Origin: SG8-38 sp041576815
Lineage (GTDB): Bacteria > Myxococcota_A > Polyangia > Polyangiales > Houyiibacteriaceae
Direction of reading: 5' to 3'
NCBI GenBank assembly: GCA_041576815.1
Contig: JBFGKE010000016.1
Span: 8,780 to 72,779 of the forward strand
DNA: 64,000 bases
The notes beneath the pieces were generated by a model. The model was given only the letters and a program-made list of their open reading frames with translations. It ran no database searches and was not told the origin of the DNA. Shown here in pieces: positions 15,100 to 24,531 of the stretch (position 1 is its first letter; every line of letters begins with the position of its first letter). The translations under genes and the position numbers were made by a program.

Positions 15100-17532
15100 G
15101 TGAAACCCCAATCCCTCATCCCCCTGGTTCTCTTCTCGTTCGCGGTTGCGCTGCCTGCTTGCCAGGCCGACGAGCCCGGCTCCACCGGCGCGAGCTATGC
15201 GTCGTTGATTTCACCCCCCGCCTCCTGCGGCAATGGGGACCCCACCTGCAACAGCGCGATCGACTACCCCGAGCAGGTCGACCTCAGCGTCGACAACTCG
15301 AGGAACCTCGTCTTCTCGAGTGGCGACAACGCCCTTAACCTTGAGGGCGGAAGCGGAACTGCAGCCCTCGTCGATTCAGATGGTGACGGCGTGCCCGACC
15401 CGGCCGACGATTGTGCGGGGCCTGGTTGGCGACTTCCCTGCGATGGTGACAAGGACGACGACGGCGCCTACCAGACCGCCTATTACGACGTCGGCGGCTC
15501 TAACACTGTGTCCGCCACCATCGAGATCCAGTCCGATATCCAGAGCGCCGATGTCTATATTCTCATGGACGCCACGGGCTCCATGAGTGGCGAGCAGAAC
15601 CAGCTCGTGACGGACCTCACCAGCGGAACCTTTATCGACCCAGGCGATTGTCCGGGAGGCGTGGACACGGGCATCGTCGGAGCCATCCAGTGCGTGATCC
15701 CCGACGTGTGGATGGGCGTCGGGGACTTCAAGGAGGTCTCGTATCTACCGCACAACAACCGCTACGACATGGCGCCCTATCACCACTATCTCGATACGAC
15801 CAACAACATCCAGCAAGTGCTCGATGCCGTGTCCGCGTTTCGGGCGGACGGCAACAAGGACTATCCCGAGGCCACCAGCCAAGCGCTATATTCCGTGGTG
15901 ACGGGAAACGGGCTTGGGGACCTGGTGCCGAACCGCGGAGCCTGTCCCTCGCCCTCGGGGCGCTGGGGCTATCCCTGCTTTCGGGACAGCGTGCTGCCGA
16001 TCATCTTGCTCTTCAGCGACGCCGACATGTGGAACGGCCCGGTCGCCAACGGCCACACCTATGGCAATCCGCCGTTTGACGGAACCCTCGGCATTGGGAC
16101 AATGCTGCCGCCGGTGGAGCAATCCCCGAACGTGCTGTACTCGAGCGATCCGTTTACAGCCTGGGATCTCGGTGACCTGAGCGCGAAGTCCATGACCGTG
16201 ATGGGCAGCAACACGAATCTTGCAAATGATGCGGTGACCTGGGACAAAGGGGTGTGCCTGCAGTGTGGCGGGTCTGGATGCTGGGCCGATGGACGCGATG
16301 CCTTTTTGCGGTTCAGCCTCGGTGGCCTCACCGACATGTTCATCAGCGGTGAAGGGACCGCCTATCACACCACCAACGTTGCCGTCCTCGATGCTGGGCT
16401 CACCACACTAAACTGCAATCCCGGGCCCGGCAGTGGCGACTACTGGGGACGGCTCACACAAACATTGTCGTCCGGAGACTATTATGCCGTTTCGGATGCG
16501 TCCGTGGATACGAGCAGCTCGGTCTCGGGCAGGCGGGGCAACTTCCAACTTCGACTCCACAACTTGACGGAGCACCCGACCGGTGACCCAAGCTGGCAGA
16601 CCGCCGACCTCCCGATTACGTGGACGACGGTGGAAACCGAGATCTTGGCCGCTGGGGTCAAAATCGTTAGCGTCATGAGCCCCAATTCGGGGGGCTACAT
16701 CGCGCTGCCGGACTTGACCGAGCTCGGGATCGTCACCGGGTCGGTCGACCAGTTCGGTGATCCCTATCTCGAGCAAATCGCAGGCGACGGGTCAGGTCTC
16801 GGGGTCGCGGTCCTCGAGGCCATGCAAGCTTTGGTCGGCGACACGCGACGGGATGTCACCCTCGTTCCGGAAGACAACCCGGCCACACCGACCGTCGACG
16901 AAAGCCAATTCGTGGACACGATCGTGGCCAAGGACTGCCCAGACAATGGCATCCCCCAAAAATGCATTGGCGGCTCCGGGACTACCACGTGTCTAGGGTG
17001 CCTCGCGGGAGCGAACATTGAGTTCCAGTTCCGCGTCGGGAACGACTTCGTGCCCCCCGCGGCCACTCCGCAGGTCTTCGACTTCGACATGCGTGTGATG
17101 GTCGATGGGACGACCGAGATCGCCCGATATCCGGTTCGAATCATGGTGCCTCCAACCGGATCCGACTTCGGCACCGGCTACTACCAAAACACCTACGACT
17201 CGGATGTGGTGTGCCAGATGCCGCCCGAGCGGCCCGATTGGGGCACCCTCACTTGGATCGGATCCACGCCATCCGATAGCACGGTGACCTTCGAGTTCTA
17301 CACCGCAGATGACTTGGTAAGTCTAGACTCCGTGATTCCGGTGACGCTCACCTATCCCACGGAGACGAGTGTGCAAACCTACGACGTGGGCGACGTGCTG
17401 CTCTCGGGCGGCGAAACCAATTATAAGCCCTACCTGCGGGTGCGTGCGCGGCTCAACGCGTCCAGCGACGCTCTGAGCACACCGGTATTTCAGGGGTGGT
17501 CGATGGAGTTCAACTGCATCCCGTTTGAGTAG
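15100..17532 (+). CDS. von Willebrand factor A-domain lipoprotein
   Basis: An 810-residue probable outer-membrane lipoprotein. The GTG start has a perfect AGGAGG six bases upstream. The signal ends LPAC (Cys21). Residues 92-105 (DSDGDGVPDPADDC) form a thrombospondin-3-like calcium loop. A vWA domain begins near 150, with the metal site DATGS (Asp157, Ser161, Ser163) and an acidic DFKEVSY segment later. The C-terminal 250 residues look beta-rich. It starts 9 bases after the second Gly-stalk lipoprotein, so all three are one operon. vWA domains with an intact MIDAS usually bind a protein partner; the stalk lipoproteins are candidates (inference). Its 3' end overlaps the convergent gene by 23 bases. 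Confidence 0.88.
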   Translation: MKPQSLIPLVLFSFAVALPACQADEPGSTGASYASLISPPASCGNGDPTCNSAIDYPEQVDLSVDNSRNLVFSSGDNALNLEGGSGTAALVDSDGDGVPDPADDCAGPGWRLPCDGDKDDDGAYQTAYYDVGGSNTVSATIEIQSDIQSADVYILMDATGSMSGEQNQLVTDLTSGTFIDPGDCPGGVDTGIVGAIQCVIPDVWMGVGDFKEVSYLPHNNRYDMAPYHHYLDTTNNIQQVLDAVSAFRADGNKDYPEATSQALYSVVTGNGLGDLVPNRGACPSPSGRWGYPCFRDSVLPIILLFSDADMWNGPVANGHTYGNPPFDGTLGIGTMLPPVEQSPNVLYSSDPFTAWDLGDLSAKSMTVMGSNTNLANDAVTWDKGVCLQCGGSGCWADGRDAFLRFSLGGLTDMFISGEGTAYHTTNVAVLDAGLTTLNCNPGPGSGDYWGRLTQTLSSGDYYAVSDASVDTSSSVSGRRGNFQLRLHNLTEHPTGDPSWQTADLPITWTTVETEILAAGVKIVSVMSPNSGGYIALPDLTELGIVTGSVDQFGDPYLEQIAGDGSGLGVAVLEAMQALVGDTRRDVTLVPEDNPATPTVDESQFVDTIVAKDCPDNGIPQKCIGGSGTTTCLGCLAGANIEFQFRVGNDFVPPAATPQVFDFDMRVMVDGTTEIARYPVRIMVPPTGSDFGTGYYQNTYDSDVVCQMPPERPDWGTLTWIGSTPSDSTVTFEFYTADDLVSLDSVIPVTLTYPTETSVQTYDVGDVLLSGGETNYKPYLRVRARLNASSDALSTPVFQGWSMEFNCIPFE

Positions 17533-19756
17533 CGCCGCCCTTGACCAGCGTCAGCATTGGCTTCGGTGCATAGCCGGCGAGGTAGCCGCTTTCCTCGGCG
17601 ATGTAGATCCATCCGCGTTCGTCGACCCGCATGAGATCTGGAACCAGGTCGCAGGGTAGGCTGGCTGAGAGCTTCCGGCCGTCGCTTGGCCGCACGACGT
17701 GGACCGAGGACGCCGGTACGAATAGCGCTCCGCCTCGAAGCACCGGCTCGAGCCTCCGTGGGATTTCGTCGGCGAGTGCGTCCGCGAGGTTGGCGCTCCA
17801 CCGAATTGCCCCGGTGTGGACGTCGAGCGCGCTGAGCTGGCCGAACGGGGCGTTGACCACCCACGCGTCGTCGATGGTGAGCCCTGCGCCGCCGATGCCA
17901 AGGCCGGGATCTTTGGTCTCCCACACTGGCTCACCGGTTTGCACCGAGTGGGCGCGAAGCGCGGCTTCTTCTCCAGCGGTCGAGGTCAGCACGACGTTGG
18001 CCGCTGCGCAGGGGTCGGACGTGGGGGGCCCCTCGAGCTGTCGCTGCCAGCGCGGGTGGCCGCTGTAGAGATCGATCGCGAAGAGCGCGCCTTCGCGCCG
18101 GCCCTGCACCGCCGCCGCGATCACGGTTTCGTGGCTGACCAGGGGTTTGAGCTGAAAGCAGCCTCGCTCGGCGAAGCGCCAGACGTCCTCTCCGGTCGCG
18201 ACGTCGAGGGCGTGAATCGCGTCTTCGCCGCAAGTGACCAACAGGACGCGGCCGACCCGGGTCATCCGGAACTCGCCCCCGCTCCGAGACGCGAAACGCC
18301 ATCTGGGCTCGCCCGTCCGGACGTCGATCGCGACGAGGCGATGGCTGCCCTCGGTGATCACCGCGACCGGCGGAAGCTCGTCGCCCCCGACCATGAGGCC
18401 GACCGGGGGCCCGCCGATCCGGGGTGTGATGTGCGTTCGGCAGTAGGGCTCGCCGTCCTCCACGTTGCAGAGCTCGACCTCGCCTTCCGGGGAAAGCCGG
18501 ATGAGCACCGACCCTGCCATCAAGGTGGTGGCTGCCTGTCCGGGGCGCGCCCAGAGCACCTTGCCGTCGTCCCGCGAGACGGCGACGACGTGCGTCTGCG
18601 TGGCGATCACCAGGCGGTCGCCGCACATGAACACGGAGTTGGCGTCGAGGCCTTCGAGACAGATGCGCCAACGTTCGTCGAACTGCAGGGAGGGCAGCCG
18701 GTCCTGCATGCCGAGGGATTCCATGCGCCCGGTGCTGTGCATGCGTAGGCGGTCCGGGTCGAGGTTCACGAAGCTGTCCGCGCTTCGTCGCGCGCGGATT
18801 TCGCGGCGGAGCGCACGAACCTCTTGCCGCAGCGCGCGCACGCGGAGGTTTCGGCTCTGGCTCCGGTCCGCGGCGACCAGGCTTCGAAGGAGATCGCTCG
18901 TCAGCTTCAAGATCGGCAGTGCAGCCTCGGCAATCGTGAGCGAGGTCGCGGTCAGATCGCCGTGACCGTTCGAGGAAAGCTCGACGCTGACCAGCTGATG
19001 GGAGGACTTCCGCATGGCCACCTGAAAGCCCCCCGCGCGAAGCCGGACGTGCGTCGGCCGCGGGCTGTCCCACGCGTCGACCAGGGTCCGGACCGCGACC
19101 AGCATCCTGTGGGCTGCAAGCATGATCGGTCCACGCGCCAGCGAGAGCCGCCTCCCGCGCACGAACGCCCAAAGGTGGCCTTCGAAAAGGAGCGCGTGCA
19201 CGTCCGCCCTCGTCGAGCGGCCCTGCGACGGGGCGGACGACGGATGGATCGCGGCTTCGTACCCAAACGCAAGCGGTATCTGCTCGTCGGGCGCGTCGAG
19301 CTCGCCGCCGCGCTGATTGATCGGCCCAGCAACGCTCTCGGGGTCCGCCGCGATCTGCGTTGCAAGGGCGCGCTCGGCGACTCGAACTGCGATCTGTCTG
19401 GCTGTGGGGTCGATCTCCTCTCCTGCCATCTCGAGCATCGACTGGGCGCAGGTGTCGAGCAGCCGTCGAAGCGGCACGGCGCGGTCGAGTTGGTACGCGA
19501 CCGGCGCGCTTGCGGTGCCGTAGCAGCTCACCAACACCGAGCCCCCGCGACGGACGAGCGCGTATTCGATCGGGGCCGTGGCCAAAGGGAGCAGAGCCTT
19601 GCGCTTTGCGCCGATCGCGAGCGCTGCCGCCGCCGCGGTCAGCTCGGCAAGCGCCGGGATTTCGACGTCGAGCTCGCCGCCCAACATCAGCCGTTGGATC
19701 GCGGAGTCTCGCCGTTTTTCGGCGTATGAGTGGGATTCGTCCGAGCGGGCGACCAT
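17510..19756 (-). CDS. PQQ-type beta-propeller repeat protein with uncharacterised N-terminal domain
   Basis: A 748-residue protein from ATG 19756. The frame is open to 19882, but that extension crosses the divergent Nudix gene start. The C-terminal 380 residues are PQQ/BamB-type propeller blades (DVATGEDVWRFAERG, DVHTGAIRWSAN and similar). The N-terminal 330 residues have no family I recognise. They end in a basic coiled coil (about 310-335, VRALRQEVRALRREIRARR). There is no signal peptide, so unlike BamB it may be cytoplasmic. Function unknown. It overlaps the vWA gene tail to tail by 23 bases. Confidence 0.82.
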   Translation of the reverse strand: MVARSDESHSYAEKRRDSAIQRLMLGGELDVEIPALAELTAAAAALAIGAKRKALLPLATAPIEYALVRRGGSVLVSCYGTASAPVAYQLDRAVPLRRLLDTCAQSMLEMAGEEIDPTARQIAVRVAERALATQIAADPESVAGPINQRGGELDAPDEQIPLAFGYEAAIHPSSAPSQGRSTRADVHALLFEGHLWAFVRGRRLSLARGPIMLAAHRMLVAVRTLVDAWDSPRPTHVRLRAGGFQVAMRKSSHQLVSVELSSNGHGDLTATSLTIAEAALPILKLTSDLLRSLVAADRSQSRNLRVRALRQEVRALRREIRARRSADSFVNLDPDRLRMHSTGRMESLGMQDRLPSLQFDERWRICLEGLDANSVFMCGDRLVIATQTHVVAVSRDDGKVLWARPGQAATTLMAGSVLIRLSPEGEVELCNVEDGEPYCRTHITPRIGGPPVGLMVGGDELPPVAVITEGSHRLVAIDVRTGEPRWRFASRSGGEFRMTRVGRVLLVTCGEDAIHALDVATGEDVWRFAERGCFQLKPLVSHETVIAAAVQGRREGALFAIDLYSGHPRWQRQLEGPPTSDPCAAANVVLTSTAGEEAALRAHSVQTGEPVWETKDPGLGIGGAGLTIDDAWVVNAPFGQLSALDVHTGAIRWSANLADALADEIPRRLEPVLRGGALFVPASSVHVVRPSDGRKLSASLPCDLVPDLMRVDERGWIYIAEESGYLAGYAPKPMLTLVKGGATQTGCS

Positions 19757-19861
19757 GAGCGTTTTTTCCGGCGCGACCTGAGGCAAAAATGGTACTTGCA
19801 GCGTCGAGATCGGATCCAAAAAAAGGCGCGTTGCGCATATGTTGACAGCGGCGGGAGGGCG

Positions 19862-20311
19862 ATGGGCCAAGACGCAAAACAATGGGTTGCCGTGACCGTC
19901 TTGGTCTTCCGCGGCGATCGCGTGTTGTCGATGCAGCGCGCGGCGTCTCAGCGCGCCGGGCCTGGTCTTTGGGAGGGGGTGTCGGGCCGCGTGCTTCCGG
20001 GCGAGGATCCGATCACGACCGCACGTCGAGAGGTCACCGAGGAGACCGGGCTCCGCGTTTGCCTCTCGACTCGGCCGCTAGCGGCGTACGCAGCGGTGCG
20101 CCAGGGCGATCCCATGACCGTGATCGTGTTTCTCGCCGAGCACGAAGAGGGCGAGGTGGCCCTTTCGGAGGAGCACGACGACTACCGATGGTGCACGCTC
20201 GACGAGCTCACCGCGCTCGAGGTGCCGGCACCTCTGGTCGACGCCGCTCGTGAGGCCTCTCGCGAGCCGCCGCGTCGTTCCGGTGGAGTAGACGGTCGAG
20301 GGCCCGCGTGA
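19862..20311 (+). CDS. Nudix hydrolase
   Basis: A 149-residue Nudix hydrolase. ATG 19862 follows GGGAGGGCG directly. The Nudix box is complete, reading G-x5-E-x7-REVTEETGL at about residues 42-64, so the metal-binding Glu residues are intact. The LSMQRAASQRAGPGLWEGVSG segment before it is common in enzymes acting on nucleoside di- or triphosphates, but the substrate is not predictable. It is divergent from the propeller gene with about 105 bases between starts. Its last 104 bases overlap the end of the convergent glycosyltransferase. Confidence 0.9.
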   Translation: MGQDAKQWVAVTVLVFRGDRVLSMQRAASQRAGPGLWEGVSGRVLPGEDPITTARREVTEETGLRVCLSTRPLAAYAAVRQGDPMTVIVFLAEHEEGEVALSEEHDDYRWCTLDELTALEVPAPLVDAAREASREPPRRSGGVDGRGPA

Positions 20312-21407
20312 AGGCCGCGATCGAGTGGCGCGTCGCGAGATAGTGTCTCGCTTTCGCGGCCAGCGCCGTCGCGGCCCCTGAATTCCGCAGGAGACCAAGC
20401 CCAGCGCGTGCGAGGGCCGCGCCGTCGTCGTTGGGCACGAGGATCGAGGCGTTTTCGATCGAAAGCCCGGCGGCGGCCCGTTCCATCGCCACGACGGGCA
20501 CCCCTCGTGCAAAGGCATCGAGCATTTTGATCGGGAGCCCGCCCTCCGTTCGCCGAGGGATCCAAGCGAGATCGCTTGCGGCATGGGCCCTCGCCCGCGC
20601 CGGCTCCCCGGCGAGTGGCCTGACGTCGACCGCGTCCCCGAGCCCCGCCCGGGCTGCTTCGCGGTGGACCAAGTGCGGGTCGGACTCGGTCGCGATCAGC
20701 AGTCTGACGGTAGGCTCGAACCGTCTCGAGACGGCGAGGGCCTCGACGAGATGCTCCCACCCTTGATACCGGTCGAGGTTGCCCGCGTACAGACACACCG
20801 GTACGTCCCTGGGGATCTCGAGCGCACTGCGCGCCTCGGCGCGGGACGGCTCGCCGCGCCCGGGGCGGGGTGGCCAGGGGACCGGCAGGTAGATCGCCTG
20901 CGGGCCGAGCCGCTTCGCTAACATCGGCGAGACGGCTGCGATTCCGGCGGCGCGCGCGCGTACCCGCGCATCGACCGATCGCGCGGCCGCTCCGACGAGG
21001 CGCGGTGGCAGCGATCGGAAGTAGATCGGCAGCTCACGCTCGAGATCGGTATGGACGACGTAGAGGACGGGGGCGACCCTCGCTGCGAGCGCCGCGCACG
21101 CCGCCTCGATGTGGTGAGCCACGATCGCGTCCGGCCGGATCGCTTTCACGAGACGGCGAATCTCGAGCACGCACCGCGCATCGAGGGCGACCTTGCCCCA
21201 CGACGGTCCCGATCGAAGCGAGCGAACCTTGGGAAAATCGGGGACGCGGTCGACCCTGTACGGCGTGTCCAGCGCGTAGCCGCAGTGCGCGTAGGCGAGA
21301 AGGCGCGCCGGTCGGCCCGTGCGGACGGACGCTTCGAGCATCGAGGCAATCGCGGCCTGTGTCCCCTGGTGGGTTGGAAACGGGAGGCAGGCGACGTGAA
21401 GGATCAT
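20208..21407 (-). CDS. Glycosyltransferase family 4-like
   Basis: A 399-residue GT-B glycosyltransferase. It has an N-terminal acceptor domain (CLPFPTHQGTQAAIASML) and a C-terminal nucleotide-sugar domain (LYAGNLDRYQGWEHLVEAL, then EGGLPIKMLDAFARGVPVVA with the family Glu). The final 35 residues are basic, unstructured and lie in the stretch shared with the Nudix gene, so the true end of either gene is open to doubt. Its ATG overlaps the stop of the upstream phosphatase-fold gene (ATGA). It probably decorates a lipid or surface glycan (inference). Confidence 0.9.
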   Translation of the reverse strand: MILHVACLPFPTHQGTQAAIASMLEASVRTGRPARLLAYAHCGYALDTPYRVDRVPDFPKVRSLRSGPSWGKVALDARCVLEIRRLVKAIRPDAIVAHHIEAACAALAARVAPVLYVVHTDLERELPIYFRSLPPRLVGAAARSVDARVRARAAGIAAVSPMLAKRLGPQAIYLPVPWPPRPGRGEPSRAEARSALEIPRDVPVCLYAGNLDRYQGWEHLVEALAVSRRFEPTVRLLIATESDPHLVHREAARAGLGDAVDVRPLAGEPARARAHAASDLAWIPRRTEGGLPIKMLDAFARGVPVVAMERAAAGLSIENASILVPNDDGAALARAGLGLLRNSGAATALAAKARHYLATRHSIAAFTRALDRLLHRNDAAARERPHERRRPEVPAPRAR

Positions 21408-23092
21408 TCGACGTATCCGAGCGCGCGAAGGCGCGAGACGACGATTGATTCATCCGAGGTTTCGGCCGGCCGGGTCGGGTCGGGCGCGGGAAGGGGATTG
21501 GTGGCACCGGCGTCGGTGTCGAGCGTTTCCCAAAGCACACGACCGAGAAACGTGGGCGGCACCGTGAGCCCCAGCCGATGGAGAAGCGTGGCCGACAGGT
21601 CGGCGATGTGTGCGTCGATGCGGCCCGCCGAGCCGAGCTTCGGCCCGGCCATCGCCATGAAGCCGTGCGCGCGATGGCTGCCGGGGAGGCTGCGGCCCTT
21701 CTTTCCTATTTTTTCGTGCGCGGCGAGCCTTCGAAACGTTTCGGGCCTCGCCGCCCCCCGGCCTTCCGGCGGGGCGGGCGTCGGCATCAAATTGTAAGAG
21801 TATCCATCGTCGAGGTGGAGCTCGAGCAACAGGTCGGGCGCTCGATCGAGGTGCGGCCCTTCAAAGAGCTCTTCTTTCGGCACGACGTCTTTGAACACCG
21901 GTTTGCCGTTCCAGGGATCGCGCGTTTCGAGCAACGCGGCCCGCACCCGATGCGCCACCTCCGCTTTTTGCTCAGGCAGCACGGTGCCGTCCGGCTCGCG
22001 CCCCGCGAGGTTGAGGTGAACGGCGGGGAAATAGTTGAGCTCGTCGCTGAAGGCCAAGGTCCGCGTCATGTCGATCGCGCCGAATCGTACGTTCGACTCG
22101 AGCCGGCCCGGCAGGTACCCGTTGCCGAGGCGAAAGAGCTGTTCTCGTGCTCGCGGCGGAAGCCGTCGCAGCGCGATTTCCTTGAGCCTCGGTCCGAGGC
22201 TAGCCCGGCGGCGTCGAAACGTCAGCAGGCCATGTTCGCAGAGGAGGCGGTTCAGGTACAGCACCTTGTCCGATGATCCACCCGACCCGTGGTCGCTCAG
22301 CAGCGTGATTTCGGTTTGGTCGCCCCCCGCGGCACGAAGCAAGGTGCCCACCGCAGCGTCGAGCGCTTCGTAGACGCGGCCAAGGCCCTCCGCGGTCGTC
22401 CCCAGGACGCGTTCGGGGCGCCGCGGTGACCCAGGGTCGTGGTGGGCCCACAGGTAGTGCGAGGCCGTGTCGCTTTCGCCGAAGTACAGGGCGAACACGT
22501 CCCACGGCTGTCGCCCCATCAGCCACAGCGCCCACTCGGTTTTTCGCCGTATCCGCGCTTCGAGCGAGCCCGGCAGACGATCGAGCCATCCCGGCGCGTC
22601 GGCGCGAAACTCGTCGACGTCGTCGAAGCTCGGTCGGCCGAAGCGCTTCACTGTTTCGTCGAACAGCGAGCGGGGCCAGACGAAGCTCCGGTCCGCTTCG
22701 AACGCCACCGGTGCGTCCCAGCCGCTCACGAAGATCCCGTGCTCGAGCTCTTCGGGCGGCCACGTCGCCGGAAAGCTGAGGCACGCGCACCGAAGACCGA
22801 GACGGTCGAGCTGCTGAAAGACGGTCGGCGCCTCGCGTGCCGTGCCACCCGAAAAGCGCACCCGGTACCCACGCCTCGTCGTGAAGTCGAAGACACCGTG
22901 GCGCCCCGGATCGACACCCGTGAGGAAAGTCGTCCAGTTCGGGAGGGTCGCCGGCGGTTGAACCGAGCGGAGCGCCGAATACGCGCCGCGGCTCATCACA
23001 CGATGGATGTGGGGCAGGCGGGCCGGGCCGAGCCGCTCGACGAGCCCGAGGTCGAATCCGTCGAGACCGATCACCAGCGCGCGGGCAGCCAT
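21404..23092 (-). CDS. Alkaline-phosphatase-fold hydrolase (type I phosphodiesterase/nucleotide pyrophosphatase), copy 1
   Basis: A 562-residue member of the alkaline phosphatase/phosphodiesterase superfamily. Metal ligands are visible in VIGLDGFD near residue 9 and LLSDHGSGG near 265. The likely Thr nucleophile lies in PATLPNWTTFLTG near 48. The late HRAHGFMAMAGP carries the C-terminal His ligand. It ends RALGYVE, a common tail in this group. There is no signal peptide. It is coupled to the glycosyltransferase (four-base overlap) and follows a second enzyme of the same fold by 17 bases. The substrate is unknown; a phospho-diester or sulfated lipid or glycan is plausible. Confidence 0.87.
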   Translation of the reverse strand: MAARALVIGLDGFDLGLVERLGPARLPHIHRVMSRGAYSALRSVQPPATLPNWTTFLTGVDPGRHGVFDFTTRRGYRVRFSGGTAREAPTVFQQLDRLGLRCACLSFPATWPPEELEHGIFVSGWDAPVAFEADRSFVWPRSLFDETVKRFGRPSFDDVDEFRADAPGWLDRLPGSLEARIRRKTEWALWLMGRQPWDVFALYFGESDTASHYLWAHHDPGSPRRPERVLGTTAEGLGRVYEALDAAVGTLLRAAGGDQTEITLLSDHGSGGSSDKVLYLNRLLCEHGLLTFRRRRASLGPRLKEIALRRLPPRAREQLFRLGNGYLPGRLESNVRFGAIDMTRTLAFSDELNYFPAVHLNLAGREPDGTVLPEQKAEVAHRVRAALLETRDPWNGKPVFKDVVPKEELFEGPHLDRAPDLLLELHLDDGYSYNLMPTPAPPEGRGAARPETFRRLAAHEKIGKKGRSLPGSHRAHGFMAMAGPKLGSAGRIDAHIADLSATLLHRLGLTVPPTFLGRVLWETLDTDAGATNPLPAPDPTRPAETSDESIVVSRLRALGYVE

Positions 23093-23109
23093 GGAGCGAG
23101 CCTAGCGCG

Positions 23110-24492
23110 TCATCGGCTCCAGTCCCGTCCGAGGATTCCGGGCGGTCGTGGAACGCCAAACACCCCGAGTATCGTTGGCGCGAGGTCGTAGATCTCCGCA
23201 TCCTCGACGTATCCTCGTGCGGGTGTCTTGCCGCCGCTCAAGACGAAGATCCCGCTCCAGTCGTGGTTGCAACCGTCCGGGCCGGCGTCGTTCTCGGTCA
23301 CGACGAGGCGGCCCGCGCCGAGCGAGCCAATCGCGCGGAGCCGGAGCTCGTCGAAGTAGACCATCAGGTCGGGTGGAAAGCCGCGCGTGCGCCGATAGCG
23401 CTCTTCGGGAACCCTCACGCTGACCGCGACGGGATCGCCTCGGTCATCTTCGATGTTTTCGAGCTCTGCACGAATCCGTGCGCGCACTCCGGCGAGCTCG
23501 CTTTCGGGAACGATGCCGGCTGGCTCACGGCCGCGGACGTTCAGAAAGACCCTCGCGTAATACCCACCCTCGGCCCACGCGGTCGTGCGGTTCCAATCGA
23601 TCGCGGCGTGGTCGAGCGGGCCGTGCAAGGCCGCATCGTGTCGAAGCACGAGATGTCCCCGCCGGATCAGCCACTCGTTGATACGAAACCCCCCGTGCAT
23701 GGCACGTGCGCCGTGATCGCTCACGACAGCGATGACGGTGTCGCCGTGTGCCGCGCGGCAGAGCCTGCCGATGTGGCGGTCGAGGGTTCCGTAATAACGG
23801 CGGCCGAAGTCGATCCACGGATTGTCGGGCTCGTGCCGCGGGTGGGACGGGTCGATGTGTCGCCAAAACGCATGGTGAAAGCGGTCGACCCCGATCTCGA
23901 CGAGCATCATGAAGTCGGGCTGCTTTCGTTTCCACACGTGCTCGGCGATGCGCACGTGCTGCTCGGTCATGTCGACGATGTCCCGATAGATGCGGTCGAG
24001 GTCGTTGCTTCGAAAGTCTTCGACGTCTGCCCGGTACGGTCCGAGCTCGTCCTCGAGCTCCGCCTCAAGCGCCCTGGGGTAACACCAGGGCGCATCCCCT
24101 CCGGGCCACATGAAGCCCGAAACCATCGCGCCGTGCACCGGGGTCGGCGGGGAGGTGAGTGGCACGAAGAGCGGCGCGACGCGAAGCCCGTGCTCGCCGA
24201 GCCAATCCCAGGCGCGCTTGACCTGGACATCGGCAGAGCTGGCCAGTCGAAGGGCGGTCTCGCCCGGGACGCGATTGCGAAACCCATAGAGGCCGAGCTC
24301 CCCTGGATCGCGTCCCGACACCATGCATGTCCAGGCGGGGACGGTGATCGGGGGCTCGGTGCTTCGAAGCGGTCCCCACGTCCCTCGATCGAGGAGCGCG
24401 CCGAGGTGGGGCATGCTTTCGCGGTACCGATCGAACACGAGCTGCGGGGATGCGCAGTCGAGCCCGATCACCATCATCGTCGGCCGACCCAT
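23110..24492 (-). CDS. Alkaline-phosphatase-fold hydrolase (type I phosphodiesterase), copy 2
   Basis: A 460-residue relative of the previous gene. The metal motif is VIGLDCASP near 8, the presumed nucleophile segment is PPITVPAWTCMVSG near 47, and the second metal motif is AVVSDHGARAMHGGF near 260. It is shorter and clearly divergent from copy 1, so the pair probably act on different substrates or successive bonds. It heads a three-gene run with copy 1 and the glycosyltransferase. There is no signal peptide. Confidence 0.87.
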   Translation of the reverse strand: MGRPTMMVIGLDCASPQLVFDRYRESMPHLGALLDRGTWGPLRSTEPPITVPAWTCMVSGRDPGELGLYGFRNRVPGETALRLASSADVQVKRAWDWLGEHGLRVAPLFVPLTSPPTPVHGAMVSGFMWPGGDAPWCYPRALEAELEDELGPYRADVEDFRSNDLDRIYRDIVDMTEQHVRIAEHVWKRKQPDFMMLVEIGVDRFHHAFWRHIDPSHPRHEPDNPWIDFGRRYYGTLDRHIGRLCRAAHGDTVIAVVSDHGARAMHGGFRINEWLIRRGHLVLRHDAALHGPLDHAAIDWNRTTAWAEGGYYARVFLNVRGREPAGIVPESELAGVRARIRAELENIEDDRGDPVAVSVRVPEERYRRTRGFPPDLMVYFDELRLRAIGSLGAGRLVVTENDAGPDGCNHDWSGIFVLSGGKTPARGYVEDAEIYDLAPTILGVFGVPRPPGILGRDWSR

Positions 24493-24531
24493 GCGTCCCT
24501 CTTAGCGGTTCCGGCGCAGGTGGTCCCTCGG

